Part shown: positions 33,357 through 44,190 of the stretch, piece after piece | Layout of the letters: each line of letters opens with the position of its first letter | Numbering within the stretch: the stretch's first letter is position 1 | Source: Rhabdaerophilum calidifontis | GTDB taxonomy: Bacteria > Pseudomonadota > Alphaproteobacteria > Rhizobiales > Beijerinckiaceae | DNA: 64,000 bases | NCBI RefSeq assembly: GCF_008641065.1 | Contig: NZ_VTRS01000004.1 | Span: 124,001-188,000, forward strand | Direction: 5' to 3' | The notes under the pieces: model-generated | The model's input: the letters and a program-made list of their open reading frames with translations, nothing else | The model's database searches: none | What the model was told of the DNA's origin: nothing | Translations under genes and position numbers: made by a program

Positions 33357-33845
33357 GTGCCCGAACTCGACCCGAAATCGCCAGAGGCGCCGATTTTTAC
33401 CGCCACGATCACGCCGCACCGATCGCTGTCGCGGCGTGGGCTCGCGCTGCTGATGGGGTTCGTCGGCGCTGTGGGGCTCGTTGTCTCGATCCCGTTCTAT
33501 CTGCTCGGCGCCTGGCCGATCGCCGGGTTCATGGGGCTCGATATCGTGCTGATCTATCTCGCCTTCCGCTATCACAACGCGACCGCGCGCGCCTATGAGG
33601 AGATCGTTCTGACGCGGCTCCAGCTCCTGTTCCGCGCGGTGAACTGGCGCGGTGCGGCGCGGGAATACCGTTTCAACCCGCGCTGGACGCGGCTCGAACG
33701 CGAGGATCATCCGGAATTCGGGACCGAGCGGCTGACCCTGGTGCAGGGCCGCGCGCGAGTCGAGATCGCGGCCTGCCTCGGCCGGGAGGAACGCACCGAT
33801 TTCGCCGAACATCTGCAGCGGGCCCTGCACGAATCGCGGCGCTGA
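33357..33845 (+). CDS. DUF2244 membrane protein
   Basis: The 162-residue protein starts at GTG with AAGG 5 nt upstream. Two adjacent hydrophobic segments lie at about residues 29-47 and 53-70 (LALLMGFVGAVGLVVSIPFYLLGAWPIAGFMGLDIVLIYLAF), followed by a beta-rich tail with LTRLQLLFRAV, FNPRWTRLER and LTLVQGRARVEIAACLGREER. This is the DUF2244 layout, known in Alphaproteobacteria, often near cytochrome oxidase genes but here divergent from nth. Function is unknown. Confidence 0.8.
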   Translation: MPELDPKSPEAPIFTATITPHRSLSRRGLALLMGFVGAVGLVVSIPFYLLGAWPIAGFMGLDIVLIYLAFRYHNATARAYEEIVLTRLQLLFRAVNWRGAAREYRFNPRWTRLEREDHPEFGTERLTLVQGRARVEIAACLGREERTDFAEHLQRALHESRR

Positions 33846-33917
33846 GGCCAGAGCCAACGAAATCGGGTGGCGGAGCGATGGCGCTGCGCCTAGCCTTTCT
33901 GCATGGAGGTCCTTGCC

Positions 33918-34793
33918 ATGCTCGACCGCGCATCCCCCGCGCCGACCACCCGTCCCGATGCGGATTACGCCCGCGTGCGCGACGCGCTGCGCTTCATCAC
34001 CGAACAGGCCCGTTTCCAGCCCGACAGCGCGGCGATCGCCGCCGCGCTGGGGATCGGCCCGGCAGATCTCACGGCGCTGTTCCGACGCTGGTGCGGGCTG
34101 ACGCCCAAGGCCTTTCTCCAGGCGGTGACGCTCGATCACGCCAAGCGGCTGCTCGACGAGGGGCTGCCGCTGCTCGATTGCGCGCTCGAAGTCGGGATGT
34201 CCGGGCCCTCGCGGCTTCACGACCTGTTCGTAACCCATGAGGCGATCTCGCCCGGCGAATACAAGAACGGCGGCGCCGGGCTTGAAATTGCGTATGATTT
34301 CGTACCTTCGCCCTTTGGTCTCGCGCTGCCGATGGTCAATGAGCGCGGCTTGTGCGGCCTAGCTTTCGCCGACGAGGGCGGCGAGGGGGCCGCCTTCGAG
34401 GACATGCAGCAACGCTGGCCGAATGCGCGCTATCGCCGCGACCCCGTCCATGTGGCACCGATCGCGCGGCGGATCTTCGACAGCACGACCTGGCGTCCCG
34501 ACCAGCCGCTGCGGGTGTTCCTGATCGGCACCGATTTCGAGATCCGGGTCTGGGAGACGCTGCTCGCAATCCCGTTCGGGCGCGCGACGACCTATTCCTC
34601 GATCGCCTCGCGCCTCGAACGACCGAAGGCGGCGCGGGCCGTGGGGGCGGCGGTGGGCCGAAACCCGATCTCCTTCGTGGTGCCCTGCCACCGCGTGCTC
34701 GGCAAGGCCGGCGGCCTGACCGGCTACCATTGGGGATTGACCCGCAAGCGGGCGATGCTCGGCTGGGAGGCGGGGCGGGTCGCCGCCGGTTGA
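33918..34793 (+). CDS. Ada-like methylated-DNA-protein-cysteine methyltransferase with AraC-type domain
   Basis: This is a 291-residue fusion of an AraC-type helix-turn-helix (residues 15-115; CGLTPKAFLQAVTLDHAKRLLD, VGMSGPSRLHDLFV) with a C-terminal O6-alkylguanine-DNA alkyltransferase. The alkyltransferase carries the acceptor Cys in FVVPCHRVLGKAGGLTGYHWG and the DNA-binding GRATTYSSIASRL. The N-terminal phosphotriester-repair domain of classical Ada, with its zinc cysteines, is absent. The ATG at 33918 has GGAGGT 7 nt upstream. An ATG at 33903 is part of that ribosome site region and is unlikely. Confidence 0.9.
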   Translation: MLDRASPAPTTRPDADYARVRDALRFITEQARFQPDSAAIAAALGIGPADLTALFRRWCGLTPKAFLQAVTLDHAKRLLDEGLPLLDCALEVGMSGPSRLHDLFVTHEAISPGEYKNGGAGLEIAYDFVPSPFGLALPMVNERGLCGLAFADEGGEGAAFEDMQQRWPNARYRRDPVHVAPIARRIFDSTTWRPDQPLRVFLIGTDFEIRVWETLLAIPFGRATTYSSIASRLERPKAARAVGAAVGRNPISFVVPCHRVLGKAGGLTGYHWGLTRKRAMLGWEAGRVAAG

Positions 34794-34886
34794 GTGCGGC
34801 TGTGCGGCGCCGAACAGCGCCGCGCTGCCCGTGCGCGCATGGTTGCTTCCGGGGCGGAGGACGCCTCGGAAGAGGAGCACCCGGCG

Positions 34887-35408
34887 ATGACGATCACGGT
34901 GACACGATCGAAAACCACGCTGACGGCCAGCGATTATACCGCTGTCCCGACCCTGATCGACCCGCGCGACGGCAGCGCGGTCGACGCCCTGACGAATTTC
35001 GACTTCAACCTGCCCGACCTGCCGCCGCAGACGATCGACGGCCGGCTGGCGCTGGCGCATCCGCTGACGATGACGTTGCGCCCGAATTGCCGCCGCCGCA
35101 CCGGCGTGACCATGACGGCGGGGCTGCTGGCCCACGAGCAGTTCCACTGGGATTGCGCCTTCGTCGTCGCGCGGCGCTTTGCGCGCGAGGCGGGCGCGCT
35201 GCGTGCCGCGACGCAGGCCGAGCTTGCCGCCCAGTTCCAGGCCTTGTTCCGCCTGCACATGCGCACGCGCAACAACCTGATCCAGGGCCGTTACGACATC
35301 GATTCCCGCCACGGCACCAACGCGCATTACCAGGGCATCTGGAAGCGGCGGATGACGGCCTGTCTCGGCGACGCCAACGCGACCCAGATCGGCGGCTTCT
35401 ACCTCTGA
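34887..35408 (+). CDS. Putative zinc-metallopeptidase-like protein with HExxH motif
   Basis: I cannot name this 173-residue protein confidently. It contains AGLLAHEQFHWDCAFVVARRFARE, an HExxH zinc motif in a helix, with the following Asp six to seven residues on, similar to DUF922-type predicted zinc proteases (HEQxH...D). The N-terminal half (TVTRSKTTLTASDY, LIDPRDGSAVDAL) looks beta-rich. The C-terminus has DIDSRHGTNAHYQGIW. No signal peptide is visible, unlike the secreted DUF922 proteins. GGAG lies 9 nt before the ATG. It sits alone between the Ada-like gene and a TRIC gene. Confidence 0.7.
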   Translation: MTITVTRSKTTLTASDYTAVPTLIDPRDGSAVDALTNFDFNLPDLPPQTIDGRLALAHPLTMTLRPNCRRRTGVTMTAGLLAHEQFHWDCAFVVARRFAREAGALRAATQAELAAQFQALFRLHMRTRNNLIQGRYDIDSRHGTNAHYQGIWKRRMTACLGDANATQIGGFYL

Positions 35409-35478
35409 AGCCCGCATGCGGCGCGCAGGCCTCACCGGTCCGGATTGGGCCGGCGCGCGAAATATGCCATGAAGGCGG

Positions 35479-36114
35479 ATGATCTCGGATGTCATCGCCG
35501 CCATCGGCTGGCTCGGCCTCGTCGCCTTCGCGGTGTCGGGCGCGCTCGTCGCGTCCCGGAAGCAGCTCGACATCGTCGCCTTCATCTTCTTCGGCACCGT
35601 GACGGGCATCGGCGGCGGCACCTTCCGCGATCTCGTGCTCGGGCAGGCGCCGGTCTTCTGGGTGCGTGATCCGACGCCGCTCCTCGTCTGCGCCGCGGTT
35701 TCGGCCGCGACCTTCTTCCTCGCGCATGTGCCGGAATCGCGGCTGCGGCTGCTGCTCTGGCTCGACGCGGCGGGCATGGCGGTGTTCTGCGTGCTCGGGG
35801 CCGAGGCCGCGCGCGAATTCGGCTTCGCGGTTGCGATCTCCTGCGGCGTGATCACGGCCGTGGTCGGCGGCTTCATCCGCGACATGATGGGCGCCGAGAT
35901 GCCGGTGATCATGCGCGGCGAGATCTACGCCACCGCCGCCTTCGCCGGCGCGGCGGCCTTCCTCATCGCCGGATGGTGGCTTCCGCGCGATCTCGCCGCG
36001 CTGATCGGGATCGGCGCGGCCTTCGGGCTGCGTGCCGCCGCGCTGGTGTTCCGCTGGCGCCTGCCGGTCTATCGCCGCAAGCCGGGCCGGAGCCCGGAGG
36101 AGCTGGGCTTGTGA
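35479..36114 (+). CDS. TRIC-type (UPF0126/YadS) cation channel family protein
   Basis: This 211-residue inner-membrane protein has two repeated three-helix halves and a seventh helix. The duplicated glycine motif is clear: GTVTGIGGGTFRDLVLG near residue 40, and GVITAVVGGFIRDMMGAEMPVIM near residue 123. Prokaryotic TRIC channels conduct potassium; the physiological role in bacteria is unclear. AAGG lies just before the ATG. Confidence 0.88.
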   Translation: MISDVIAAIGWLGLVAFAVSGALVASRKQLDIVAFIFFGTVTGIGGGTFRDLVLGQAPVFWVRDPTPLLVCAAVSAATFFLAHVPESRLRLLLWLDAAGMAVFCVLGAEAAREFGFAVAISCGVITAVVGGFIRDMMGAEMPVIMRGEIYATAAFAGAAAFLIAGWWLPRDLAALIGIGAAFGLRAAALVFRWRLPVYRRKPGRSPEELGL

Positions 36115-36153
36115 CGATCTCCCGCGATCCTTCACCATTTTCGTGCAAGATGC

Positions 36154-36182
36154 CTTGTGGCGGGAAAACGGCGCTCCTATAT
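36154..36182 (+). promoter_or_regulatory. Sigma-32 (RpoH) heat-shock promoter of dnaK
   Basis: CTTG at 36154-36157 and CCTATAT at 36176-36182 are separated by exactly 18 bases. This fits the alphaproteobacterial RpoH consensus CTTG-N17/18-CYTATNT. It lies about 120 bp upstream of the dnaK ATG. No CIRCE inverted repeat is present, so dnaK appears to be under RpoH rather than HrcA. Confidence 0.82.
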
Positions 36183-36304
36183 CGCCGACGAGGCTGAACG
36201 CGCCGCAATCCTGGCGCGTCCTGCCATGAAATCCAACCGGTTCAAGGGGTCGCGCTTCGCTTCGGGATGATCGCGATCCGTTGCTCGCTTGAGAGGGGCA
36301 CATC

Positions 36305-38218
<1,914 letters not shown>

Positions 38219-38285
38219 CGAGCAGCCGGTGCAACCTGCGCCTGATCCGAGAACGCGATGGCGGGTCTTATCCGGCCGGGATCAT

Positions 38286-38305
38286 GCCGGTCCGGCCGGA
38301 CCGGC
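38286..38305. other. Perfect 20-bp GC palindrome between dnaK and dnaJ
   Basis: The 20 bases are a perfect palindrome with the core GGTCCGGCCGGACC, able to form an 8-bp stem with a 4-nt loop in mRNA. No T-run follows. It lies 68 nt after the dnaK stop and 32 nt before dnaJ. A processing or partial-termination element lowering dnaJ relative to dnaK is one reading; a DNA-binding site is another. Confidence 0.45.
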
Positions 38306-38337
38306 CCCGCGCAGCATCCTCGCCGGGAGCCGCATGA

Positions 38338-39471
38338 ATGGCCAAGCGTGATTATTACGAGGTGCTCGGGGTCACGAAGGGCGCCGACGACGCGGCGCTG
38401 AAATCGGCCTTCCGCAAGCTCGCGATGCAGTGCCATCCGGACCGAAATCCTGGCGATGCCGAGGCGGAGCGGCGGTTCAAGGAGCTGAACGAGGCCTATC
38501 AGGTCCTTTCCGACCCGCAGAAGCGGGCGGCCTACGACCGATTCGGCCATCAGGCCTTCGAAGGCGGGGCGGGCGGCGGACCGGGTGGGTTCGGGCCGGA
38601 TTTCGCCTCCTCGATGAGCGACATCTTCGAGGATATCTTCGGTGATGTGTTCGGCGGCGGCCGGCGCGGCGGCGCGCGCGGCGCGCAACGCGGCGCCGAC
38701 CTGCGCTACGATCTCGAGATCACGCTCGAGGAAGCGTTCCGGGGCAAGACCGCGACGGTCAAGGTGCCGACCGCCATCCAGTGCGAGGCCTGCAACGGCA
38801 CCGGCGCCAAGCCCGGCTCCAAGCCGAAGACCTGCGCGACCTGCGGCGGCCAGGGCCGCGTGCGCGCCACGCAGGGTTTCTTCGCCATCGAGCGCACCTG
38901 CCCCACCTGCGGCGGGCGCGGCGAGGTGATCGAGGATCCCTGCCGCGTCTGTTCCGGTTCGGGACGGGTGATGAAGGAGCGCACGCTCTCCGTCAACGTG
39001 CCCGCCGGCGTGGAGGACGGAACCCGGATTCGTCTTGCGGGCGAGGGCGAAGCCGGCATGCGCGGCGCGCCGGCCGGAGACCTTTACATCTTCCTCGGCA
39101 TCCGCCCGCACGGCTTCTACAGCCGCGACGGCGCCGACCTGTTCTGCCGCGTGCCGATCTCGATGGTTGCAGCAGCGCTCGGCACCGACATCGCGGTTCC
39201 GACGCTCGATGGCGGCGAAGCCAGGATCAGGATCCCCGAAGGCACGCAATCGGGCAAGCAGTTCCGGATCCGGGGCCGCGGCATGCCGGTGCTGCGCTCC
39301 AAGGAGACCGGCGACCTCTATGTGCAGGCGATCGTCGAGACGCCTCAGAACCTCACGCGGCGCCAGCGGGAGCTGCTCGCCGAATTCGAAAAGGATTCCT
39401 CGCAGGAGACCAGCCCGGAATCGGCCGGCTTCTTCGCCCGCGTCAAGGATTTCTTCGGCGGCGCGGGCTGA
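38338..39471 (+). CDS. dnaJ: Chaperone DnaJ (Hsp40)
   Basis: This is the 377-residue co-chaperone that stimulates DnaK ATPase and delivers substrates. The J domain starts [12 protein letters not shown] and has the HPD motif in [10 protein letters not shown] Gly/Phe-rich linker follows (residues 75-110). Four CxxCxGxG zinc repeats are intact ([32 protein letters not shown]). The C-terminal substrate domains are complete. GGGAG lies 8 nt upstream. Confidence 0.97.
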   Translation: MAKRDYYEVLGVTKGADDAALKSAFRKLAMQCHPDRNPGDAEAERRFKELNEAYQVLSDPQKRAAYDRFGHQAFEGGAGGGPGGFGPDFASSMSDIFEDIFGDVFGGGRRGGARGAQRGADLRYDLEITLEEAFRGKTATVKVPTAIQCEACNGTGAKPGSKPKTCATCGGQGRVRATQGFFAIERTCPTCGGRGEVIEDPCRVCSGSGRVMKERTLSVNVPAGVEDGTRIRLAGEGEAGMRGAPAGDLYIFLGIRPHGFYSRDGADLFCRVPISMVAAALGTDIAVPTLDGGEARIRIPEGTQSGKQFRIRGRGMPVLRSKETGDLYVQAIVETPQNLTRRQRELLAEFEKDSSQETSPESAGFFARVKDFFGGAG

Positions 39472-39568
39472 CCCCCAGCTCGGATGCCGGCGAAACAAGT
39501 CTTGAATCCGTCACGATCTTTGGCATAACTCAGCCTCGCAACGGCGCAATCGAAAGCGGAACGTCATC

Positions 39569-40219
39569 TTGACCGGACAGAACCGTCCCCTCCCGCCGCT
39601 TGAGGAGATGCGCCGCAGCAGCCATCGCCTCTTCCAGAAGATCGCGAGCGAAGCCCGGATCGAAGACGAGGCGCGTTTCCTCAAATCCTGGTTTGACAGG
39701 CCGCTCGTGACGGGAGCGGTCTATCCGTCCGGCAAGGCGCTGGCGTCGATGATGGCCCGCTATGTCGATCCGGCGGAAGCCGGGCCGGTGATCGAGATCG
39801 GCCCCGGCACCGGGCCGGTGACCGAGGCGCTGCTTCGCCGCGGCATCGCCGAGGAGCGGCTGATCCTGATCGAGTTCAACGGCGATTTCTGCCGCCTTCT
39901 GCGCCGCCGCTTCCCGAAAGCGCGGGTGATCGAGGGCGATGCCTACGCGCTGGCAACGACGCTCGATTTCCTGGACGAGCCGGCGGCGGCGGTCGTATCG
40001 TCGCTGCCGCTCTTCACGCGGCCGGAGGAGCAGCGCCTCACGCTGCTGCGCGAGGCGTTCGCGCTGATGCGCCCCGGCTCGCCTTTCATCCAGTTCACCT
40101 ACGCCACCGTGTCGCCGATGCCGCTCAAGGGCCGCGATTTCGACGCCCGCGTCTCGCCGCGCGTCTGGCTCAACCTGCCGCCGGCGCGGGTCTGGGTCTA
40201 TCGGCGGACGGAGGCCTGA
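39569..40219 (+). CDS. pmtA: PmtA-like phospholipid N-methyltransferase (class I SAM enzyme)
   Basis: The 216-residue methyltransferase begins at TTG 39569; ATG 39608 has GAGGAG but with no spacing, so TTG is preferred. It has RFLKSWFDRPLVTGAVYPSGKALASMMARYVDP, motif I PVIEIGPGTGPVTEALLRRGI, IEFNGDFCRLLRRRFP, and VSSLPLFTRPEEQ. This matches the Rhodobacter/Rhizobium PmtA branch, which methylates phosphatidylethanolamine to phosphatidylcholine and resembles rRNA dimethyladenosine transferases. With olsB in the same window, it suggests a membrane containing both phosphatidylcholine and ornithine lipids. Substrate assignment is by family only. Confidence 0.75.
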   Translation: MTGQNRPLPPLEEMRRSSHRLFQKIASEARIEDEARFLKSWFDRPLVTGAVYPSGKALASMMARYVDPAEAGPVIEIGPGTGPVTEALLRRGIAEERLILIEFNGDFCRLLRRRFPKARVIEGDAYALATTLDFLDEPAAAVVSSLPLFTRPEEQRLTLLREAFALMRPGSPFIQFTYATVSPMPLKGRDFDARVSPRVWLNLPPARVWVYRRTEA

Positions 40220-40225
40220 GGCGCG

Positions 40226-41260
40226 TCAGCCTGCCACCAGCGGCGCTCTGATCGCGCTCGTCGCCTCGAGCCAGTGCGGAACGGGCAGGTTCTTCTCGCG
40301 CAGGAAGGCGGGGTTGAACAGCCGTGAGGCATAGCGGGTGCCGTAATCGCACAGCACCGTGACGATCGTGTGCCCCGGCCCCATCTCCCGCGCCATGCGG
40401 ATCGCGCCGGCGACATTGATGCCGGAGGAGGAGCCGAGCACCAGCCCCTCGTGCTCGATCAGATCGAAGACGACGCGCAGGGCCTCGTCATCCGGGATCC
40501 GATAGGCGAAATCGGGCCTGAACCCTTCAAGATTGGCGGTAATGCGCGCCTGCCCGATCCCTTCCGAGATCGAACTGCCCTCGGCCTTCAATTCGCCGGT
40601 CATGTAATAGCTGTGGAGCGCAGCGCCGAACGGATCGGCAAGGCCGATCTTCACGCCCGGGTTCCGTTCGCGCAGCGCCATGGCCGTGCCGGCCAAGGTG
40701 CCACCGGAGCCGACCGCGCAGATGAAGCCGTCGAGCCGGCCGCCGGTATCGCGCCAGATCTCGGGGCCGGTCGTCTCGATATGCGCCTGGCGGTTGGCGA
40801 CATTGTCGAACTGGTTGGCCCAAACGGCGCCATTGGGCTCGGTGCGGGCCAGTTCCTCGGCGAGGCGACCGGATACGCGCACGAAATTGTTCGGGTTCGA
40901 ATAGGGTGCAGGCTTCACCTCGATCAGCGTCGCGCCGGCGGCACGCAGGGCGAGCTTCTTCTCCTCGCTCTGGCTGTCGGGGATGACGATCACGGTTCTG
41001 AGCCCCAGTGTGTTGCCGACGAGCGTCAGCCCGATGCCGGTATTGCCCGCAGTGCCCTCGACGATCACCCCACCCGGCTTGAGCAGGCCCTTCGCCATCG
41101 CGTCGCGGATGATGAACAGCGCCGCGCGATCCTTCACCGACTGGCCGGGATTGAGGAATTCCGCCTTGCCGAGAATGGTGCAGCCGGTGGCTTCGGACGC
41201 GCGCTTGAGCGTGATCAGCGGCGTGTTGCCGATCGCGGGGACCATTCCGTCGAAGATCAT
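40226..41260 (-). CDS. Cysteine synthase family PLP enzyme (second paralogue)
   Basis: This 344-residue fold-type II PLP enzyme begins MIFDGMVPAIGNTPLITLKRASEATGC. The PLP lysine lies in LNPGQSVKDRAALFI, the loop is EGTAGNTGIGLTL rather than the TSGNTG of the cysK at 15594-16580, and the phosphate loop is VGSGGTLAG. It has an insertion relative to that cysK (SYYMTGELKAEGSSISEGIGQARI). The longer type is usually annotated cysteine synthase A, but could act on other substrates such as cystathionine or thiosulfate. It converges with pmtA and is divergent from an FMN reductase. The ribosome site is weak. Confidence 0.85.
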   Translation of the reverse strand: MIFDGMVPAIGNTPLITLKRASEATGCTILGKAEFLNPGQSVKDRAALFIIRDAMAKGLLKPGGVIVEGTAGNTGIGLTLVGNTLGLRTVIVIPDSQSEEKKLALRAAGATLIEVKPAPYSNPNNFVRVSGRLAEELARTEPNGAVWANQFDNVANRQAHIETTGPEIWRDTGGRLDGFICAVGSGGTLAGTAMALRERNPGVKIGLADPFGAALHSYYMTGELKAEGSSISEGIGQARITANLEGFRPDFAYRIPDDEALRVVFDLIEHEGLVLGSSSGINVAGAIRMAREMGPGHTIVTVLCDYGTRYASRLFNPAFLREKNLPVPHWLEATSAIRAPLVAG

Positions 41261-41347
41261 CGATGCATGCCGGTTCTTGTTTCCTGTGCGTCTTCCTCTA
41301 GATGCCTCCTCGGTCGGCGACAAGCGGCCGCAAAGCAGGGGGCGGGC

Positions 41348-41920
41348 ATGGTGACCGGGGCGGTGCGGATTCTGGTTCTTTCGGGTTCGACGCGGCCCGC
41401 CTCGTTCAACCGGCGGCTGGCCGGGATGGCGGCGCGGGCGTTGCGGGCGCTGGGCGCGGAAGCAACCGAGATCAGCCTCGCCGATTTCCCGCTGCCCTTC
41501 GTCGACGAGGATGGCCGCGCGGCGCCCCCTGAGCCTGCGCAGCGGCTCAATGCGCTGATCCTCGCGCATCAGGGCCTGTTCATCGCCTGTCCGGAATACA
41601 ATGCGGGCTACACCCCGCTCCTGAAGAACGCGCTCGATTGGGCGAGCATGTGCCGCACCGACGGCCCCGGCCTCGCCGGCAAGATCGTCGCCCTCGGCGG
41701 CGCCTCCACCGGCCCGCGCGGCGGCTATCGCGCGCTGACGCAATTCCGCGCCGTGCTCGAACTCGGCTTCGGCGCGCTGGTCATCCCCGAGATGGCCTCG
41801 GTACCCCTCGCACACCAGATCTTGACGGAAGAGGGGGAAATCGCCGACCAGCAGGCGGACCGTTTCTTCAAGGCGACCATCGCCCGTCTCCACCGGGAGG
41901 CCGCGCGCGCCGCATCCTGA
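41348..41920 (+). CDS. NADPH-dependent FMN reductase family flavoprotein
   Basis: The 190-residue flavodoxin-like protein has the phosphate loop [38 protein letters not shown] (flavin contact and dimer interface) and [12 protein letters not shown]. Family members are NAD(P)H:FMN, quinone, azo or chromate reductases; the true substrate is unknown. It is followed after 14 bp by pyrF and shares a 87-bp divergent promoter region with the second cysteine synthase. Confidence 0.88.
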   Translation: MVTGAVRILVLSGSTRPASFNRRLAGMAARALRALGAEATEISLADFPLPFVDEDGRAAPPEPAQRLNALILAHQGLFIACPEYNAGYTPLLKNALDWASMCRTDGPGLAGKIVALGGASTGPRGGYRALTQFRAVLELGFGALVIPEMASVPLAHQILTEEGEIADQQADRFFKATIARLHREAARAAS

Positions 41921-41934
41921 GCCGGAGCCCCCCG

Positions 41935-42624
41935 ATGGAACCCGAAGCCCGCGTGATCGTCGCCCTGGACCTGCCGGACATCGCCGCCGCGCGGGCGCTG
42001 GTGGCAACGCTCGGCGCGGCGGGCCGGTTCTACAAGATCGGGTATGAACTCGCTTTCGCCGGCGGCCTCGATCTCGCGCGCGAGCTGGTTGCGGCGGGCA
42101 AGCAGGTCTTCCTCGATCTCAAGCTGCACGACATCCCCAACACGATCGAAAAGGGCGTCGGGCAGATCGCCCGGCTCGGCGCGACATTCCTGACCGTCCA
42201 TGCCTATCCGCAGACGCTTGAGGCGGCCGCGCGGGGCGCGGCGGGCAGCGGGCTCGGCATTCTCGGCGTCTCGGTCATGACCTCGATGGATGATGCCGAC
42301 CTCGCCCGCGCCGGCTATGGGCTCGGCGTCGCCGATCTCGTCGCGCGCCGGGCACGACAGACCTATGAGGCCGGCTGCGCAGGGCTCATCTGCTCGGCGG
42401 CGGATATCGCCGGCGTGCGGGCGGCCGTCGGCCAGGGCCTTACACTGGTGACGCCGGGCATCCGCCCGGCCGGCAGCGCCGTGGGCGACCAGAAGCGCGT
42501 GATGACGCCCGGCGCGGCGATCCGCGCCGGCGCAGATCATCTCGTGATCGGCCGCCCGATCAGCGCCGCGCCGGACCCGGCCGCGGCGCTCGCCGCGATC
42601 CTTGCCGAGATCGCTTCAACCTGA
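41935..42624 (+). CDS. pyrF: Orotidine 5'-phosphate decarboxylase
   Basis: PyrF makes UMP from OMP, the last step of de novo pyrimidine synthesis. The 229-residue protein has the short N-terminus [10 protein letters not shown], the catalytic DxKxxDIPNT motif ([16 protein letters not shown]) and the C-terminal phosphate site LVTPGIRP...[13 protein letters not shown] lies before the ATG at 41935; the frame is open further upstream inside the FMN reductase gene. Confidence 0.96.
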   Translation: MEPEARVIVALDLPDIAAARALVATLGAAGRFYKIGYELAFAGGLDLARELVAAGKQVFLDLKLHDIPNTIEKGVGQIARLGATFLTVHAYPQTLEAAARGAAGSGLGILGVSVMTSMDDADLARAGYGLGVADLVARRARQTYEAGCAGLICSAADIAGVRAAVGQGLTLVTPGIRPAGSAVGDQKRVMTPGAAIRAGADHLVIGRPISAAPDPAAALAAILAEIAST

Positions 42625-42641
42625 CCCGGAAAGGGATGCGC

Positions 42642-42929
42642 ATGCCCAAGGGCTATTATATCGGGCGGGTCTCCGTCCACGATGCCGAGGCCTACAAGGC
42701 CTATGCGGCCAAGGCGACGGCGGCGATCGCGCAATATGGCGGTCGCGTCCTGGCGCGGGGCGGCGCGTTCGAGATCCTCGAAGGCGAGGCGCGCGCCCGC
42801 AATGTCGTGATCGAGTTCGAGAGTGTGGAGGCGGCGCGCCGCTTCTATTTCTCGCCCGAATATACCGAGGCACGCCGGCTGCGCATGCCGATCAGCGTCG
42901 GGGATTTCGTGATCGTCGAGGGCGTGTGA
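42642..42929 (+). CDS. DUF1330 protein, first of a tandem pair
   Basis: The 95-residue protein is a dimeric ferredoxin-like alpha/beta-barrel family member (DUF1330). It has KGYYIGRVSVHDAEAYKAYA, GGRVLARGG, NVVIEFESVEAARRFYFSPEYTEARRLR and a C-terminal GDFVIVEGV. AAGGG lies 6 nt before the ATG at 42642; an ATG at 42636 overlaps the ribosome site. Function is unknown. It is followed by a paralogue at 42991-43296. Confidence 0.88.
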   Translation: MPKGYYIGRVSVHDAEAYKAYAAKATAAIAQYGGRVLARGGAFEILEGEARARNVVIEFESVEAARRFYFSPEYTEARRLRMPISVGDFVIVEGV

Positions 42930-42990
42930 CGCACCCCCTCTTGACGACGGCGGCGCGCGCCGCGCAACCTCGCGGGAGCAGGAGACGCTC

Positions 42991-43296
42991 ATGGCATCAC
43001 CCGAACCTAGGGGCTATTGGATCGCGCGTGTCGATATCGCGAACCAGGAGGCCTATCAGCGCTACCGGGCGCTCAATGCGATCGCCTTCGCGAAATACGG
43101 CGCGAAATTCCTGGTGCGCGGTCCGGCCGGCAAGGTCGCGAAGGGCACCCCCCGCCAGCACAATGTGGTGCTGGAATTCGCCGATTACGCCACCGCCTTG
43201 GCCTGCTACGAGAGCCCGGAATACCAGGCGGCGAAAGTGTTCCTCGATCAGGTCGGCGAGATCGATCTCGTCATCGTTCCCGGCCATGCCGGTTGA
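42991..43296 (+). CDS. DUF1330 protein, second of a tandem pair
   Basis: This 101-residue paralogue of the preceding gene has the same blocks: [58 protein letters not shown] and [11 protein letters not shown]. It is clearly related to, but well diverged from, its neighbour, so the duplication is old. GGAG lies 6 nt before the ATG. It ends 8 bp before dapB and probably belongs to a pyrF-DUF1330-DUF1330-dapB-gpmA run. Confidence 0.88.
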   Translation: MASPEPRGYWIARVDIANQEAYQRYRALNAIAFAKYGAKFLVRGPAGKVAKGTPRQHNVVLEFADYATALACYESPEYQAAKVFLDQVGEIDLVIVPGHAG

Positions 43297-43304
43297 GAGG
43301 TCGG

Positions 43305-44123
43305 ATGCCTGACGCACCCATGCGCCTCGTCGTCACCGGTGCCGGCGGCCGCATGGGCCGCGCGCTGGTCAGAGCCGTCAGCGAGAACCCTGCGACGCTG
43401 CTCCACGCCGCGATCGAGCGTGCCGAATCGCCGCTGATCGGGCAGGATTCCGGCATTCTCGCCGGGCTTCCGGCCAATGGTGTGCCGGTGACCGCCGACG
43501 CGCTCGCCGCTTTCGTGAAGGCCGAGGGCGTGCTCGATTTCACCGCACCGGCAGCGACGATTGCCTTCTCGGAACTCGCGGCGCAGGCGCGGCTTGTCCA
43601 TGTCGTCGGCACGACGGGGCTCGGCGAGGCGGATTTCCAGGCTCTCAAACGCGCCGCGCGCCATGCGGCGATCATCCAGTCCGGCAATTTCTCGCTCGGC
43701 GTCAACATGCTCGCGGCGCTGGTGCGACGCGCGGCGGCGGCACTCGGCGCCGATTGGGATATCGAGATCGTCGAGATGCATCACCGGATGAAGGTGGACG
43801 CGCCCTCCGGCACGGCGCTGCTGCTCGGCGAGGCCGCCGCCGCGGGACGGGGTGTCGCACTCGCGGATGCGGCCGTGCGGGCGCGGGACGGGCATACCGG
43901 CGCGCGGGTGCCGGGCACGATCGGCTTCCAGGCCCTGCGGGGCGGCACCGTGATCGGCGATCACAACGTCATCTTCGCCGGCGCCGGCGAGCGGCTCGAG
44001 CTACGCCATGTCGCGGAGGATCGCGGGCTCTTCGCGACAGGCGCCGTGCAGGCCGCGCTCTGGGCGCGGGGGCGCAAGCCGGGCTTCTTCACCATGCGCG
44101 ACGTGCTCGGCATCGAGGGTTGA
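43305..44123 (+). CDS. dapB: 4-Hydroxy-tetrahydrodipicolinate reductase
   Basis: DapB reduces hydroxy-tetrahydrodipicolinate with NAD(P)H in lysine and diaminopimelate synthesis. The 272-residue protein has the nucleotide loop [13 protein letters not shown], the [11 protein letters not shown] segment, and the catalytic [15 protein letters not shown] motif. The ATG at 43305 follows GAGAGG. It lies between the DUF1330 pair and gpmA on the same strand. Confidence 0.96.
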   Translation: MPDAPMRLVVTGAGGRMGRALVRAVSENPATLLHAAIERAESPLIGQDSGILAGLPANGVPVTADALAAFVKAEGVLDFTAPAATIAFSELAAQARLVHVVGTTGLGEADFQALKRAARHAAIIQSGNFSLGVNMLAALVRRAAAALGADWDIEIVEMHHRMKVDAPSGTALLLGEAAAAGRGVALADAAVRARDGHTGARVPGTIGFQALRGGTVIGDHNVIFAGAGERLELRHVAEDRGLFATGAVQAALWARGRKPGFFTMRDVLGIEG

Positions 44124-44190
44124 TCGGTCGGCGTTTTCACGCCAAGACGGGCGCGCGAACCCGTCCGACCACCCCGCGCGAGAGAACCCG

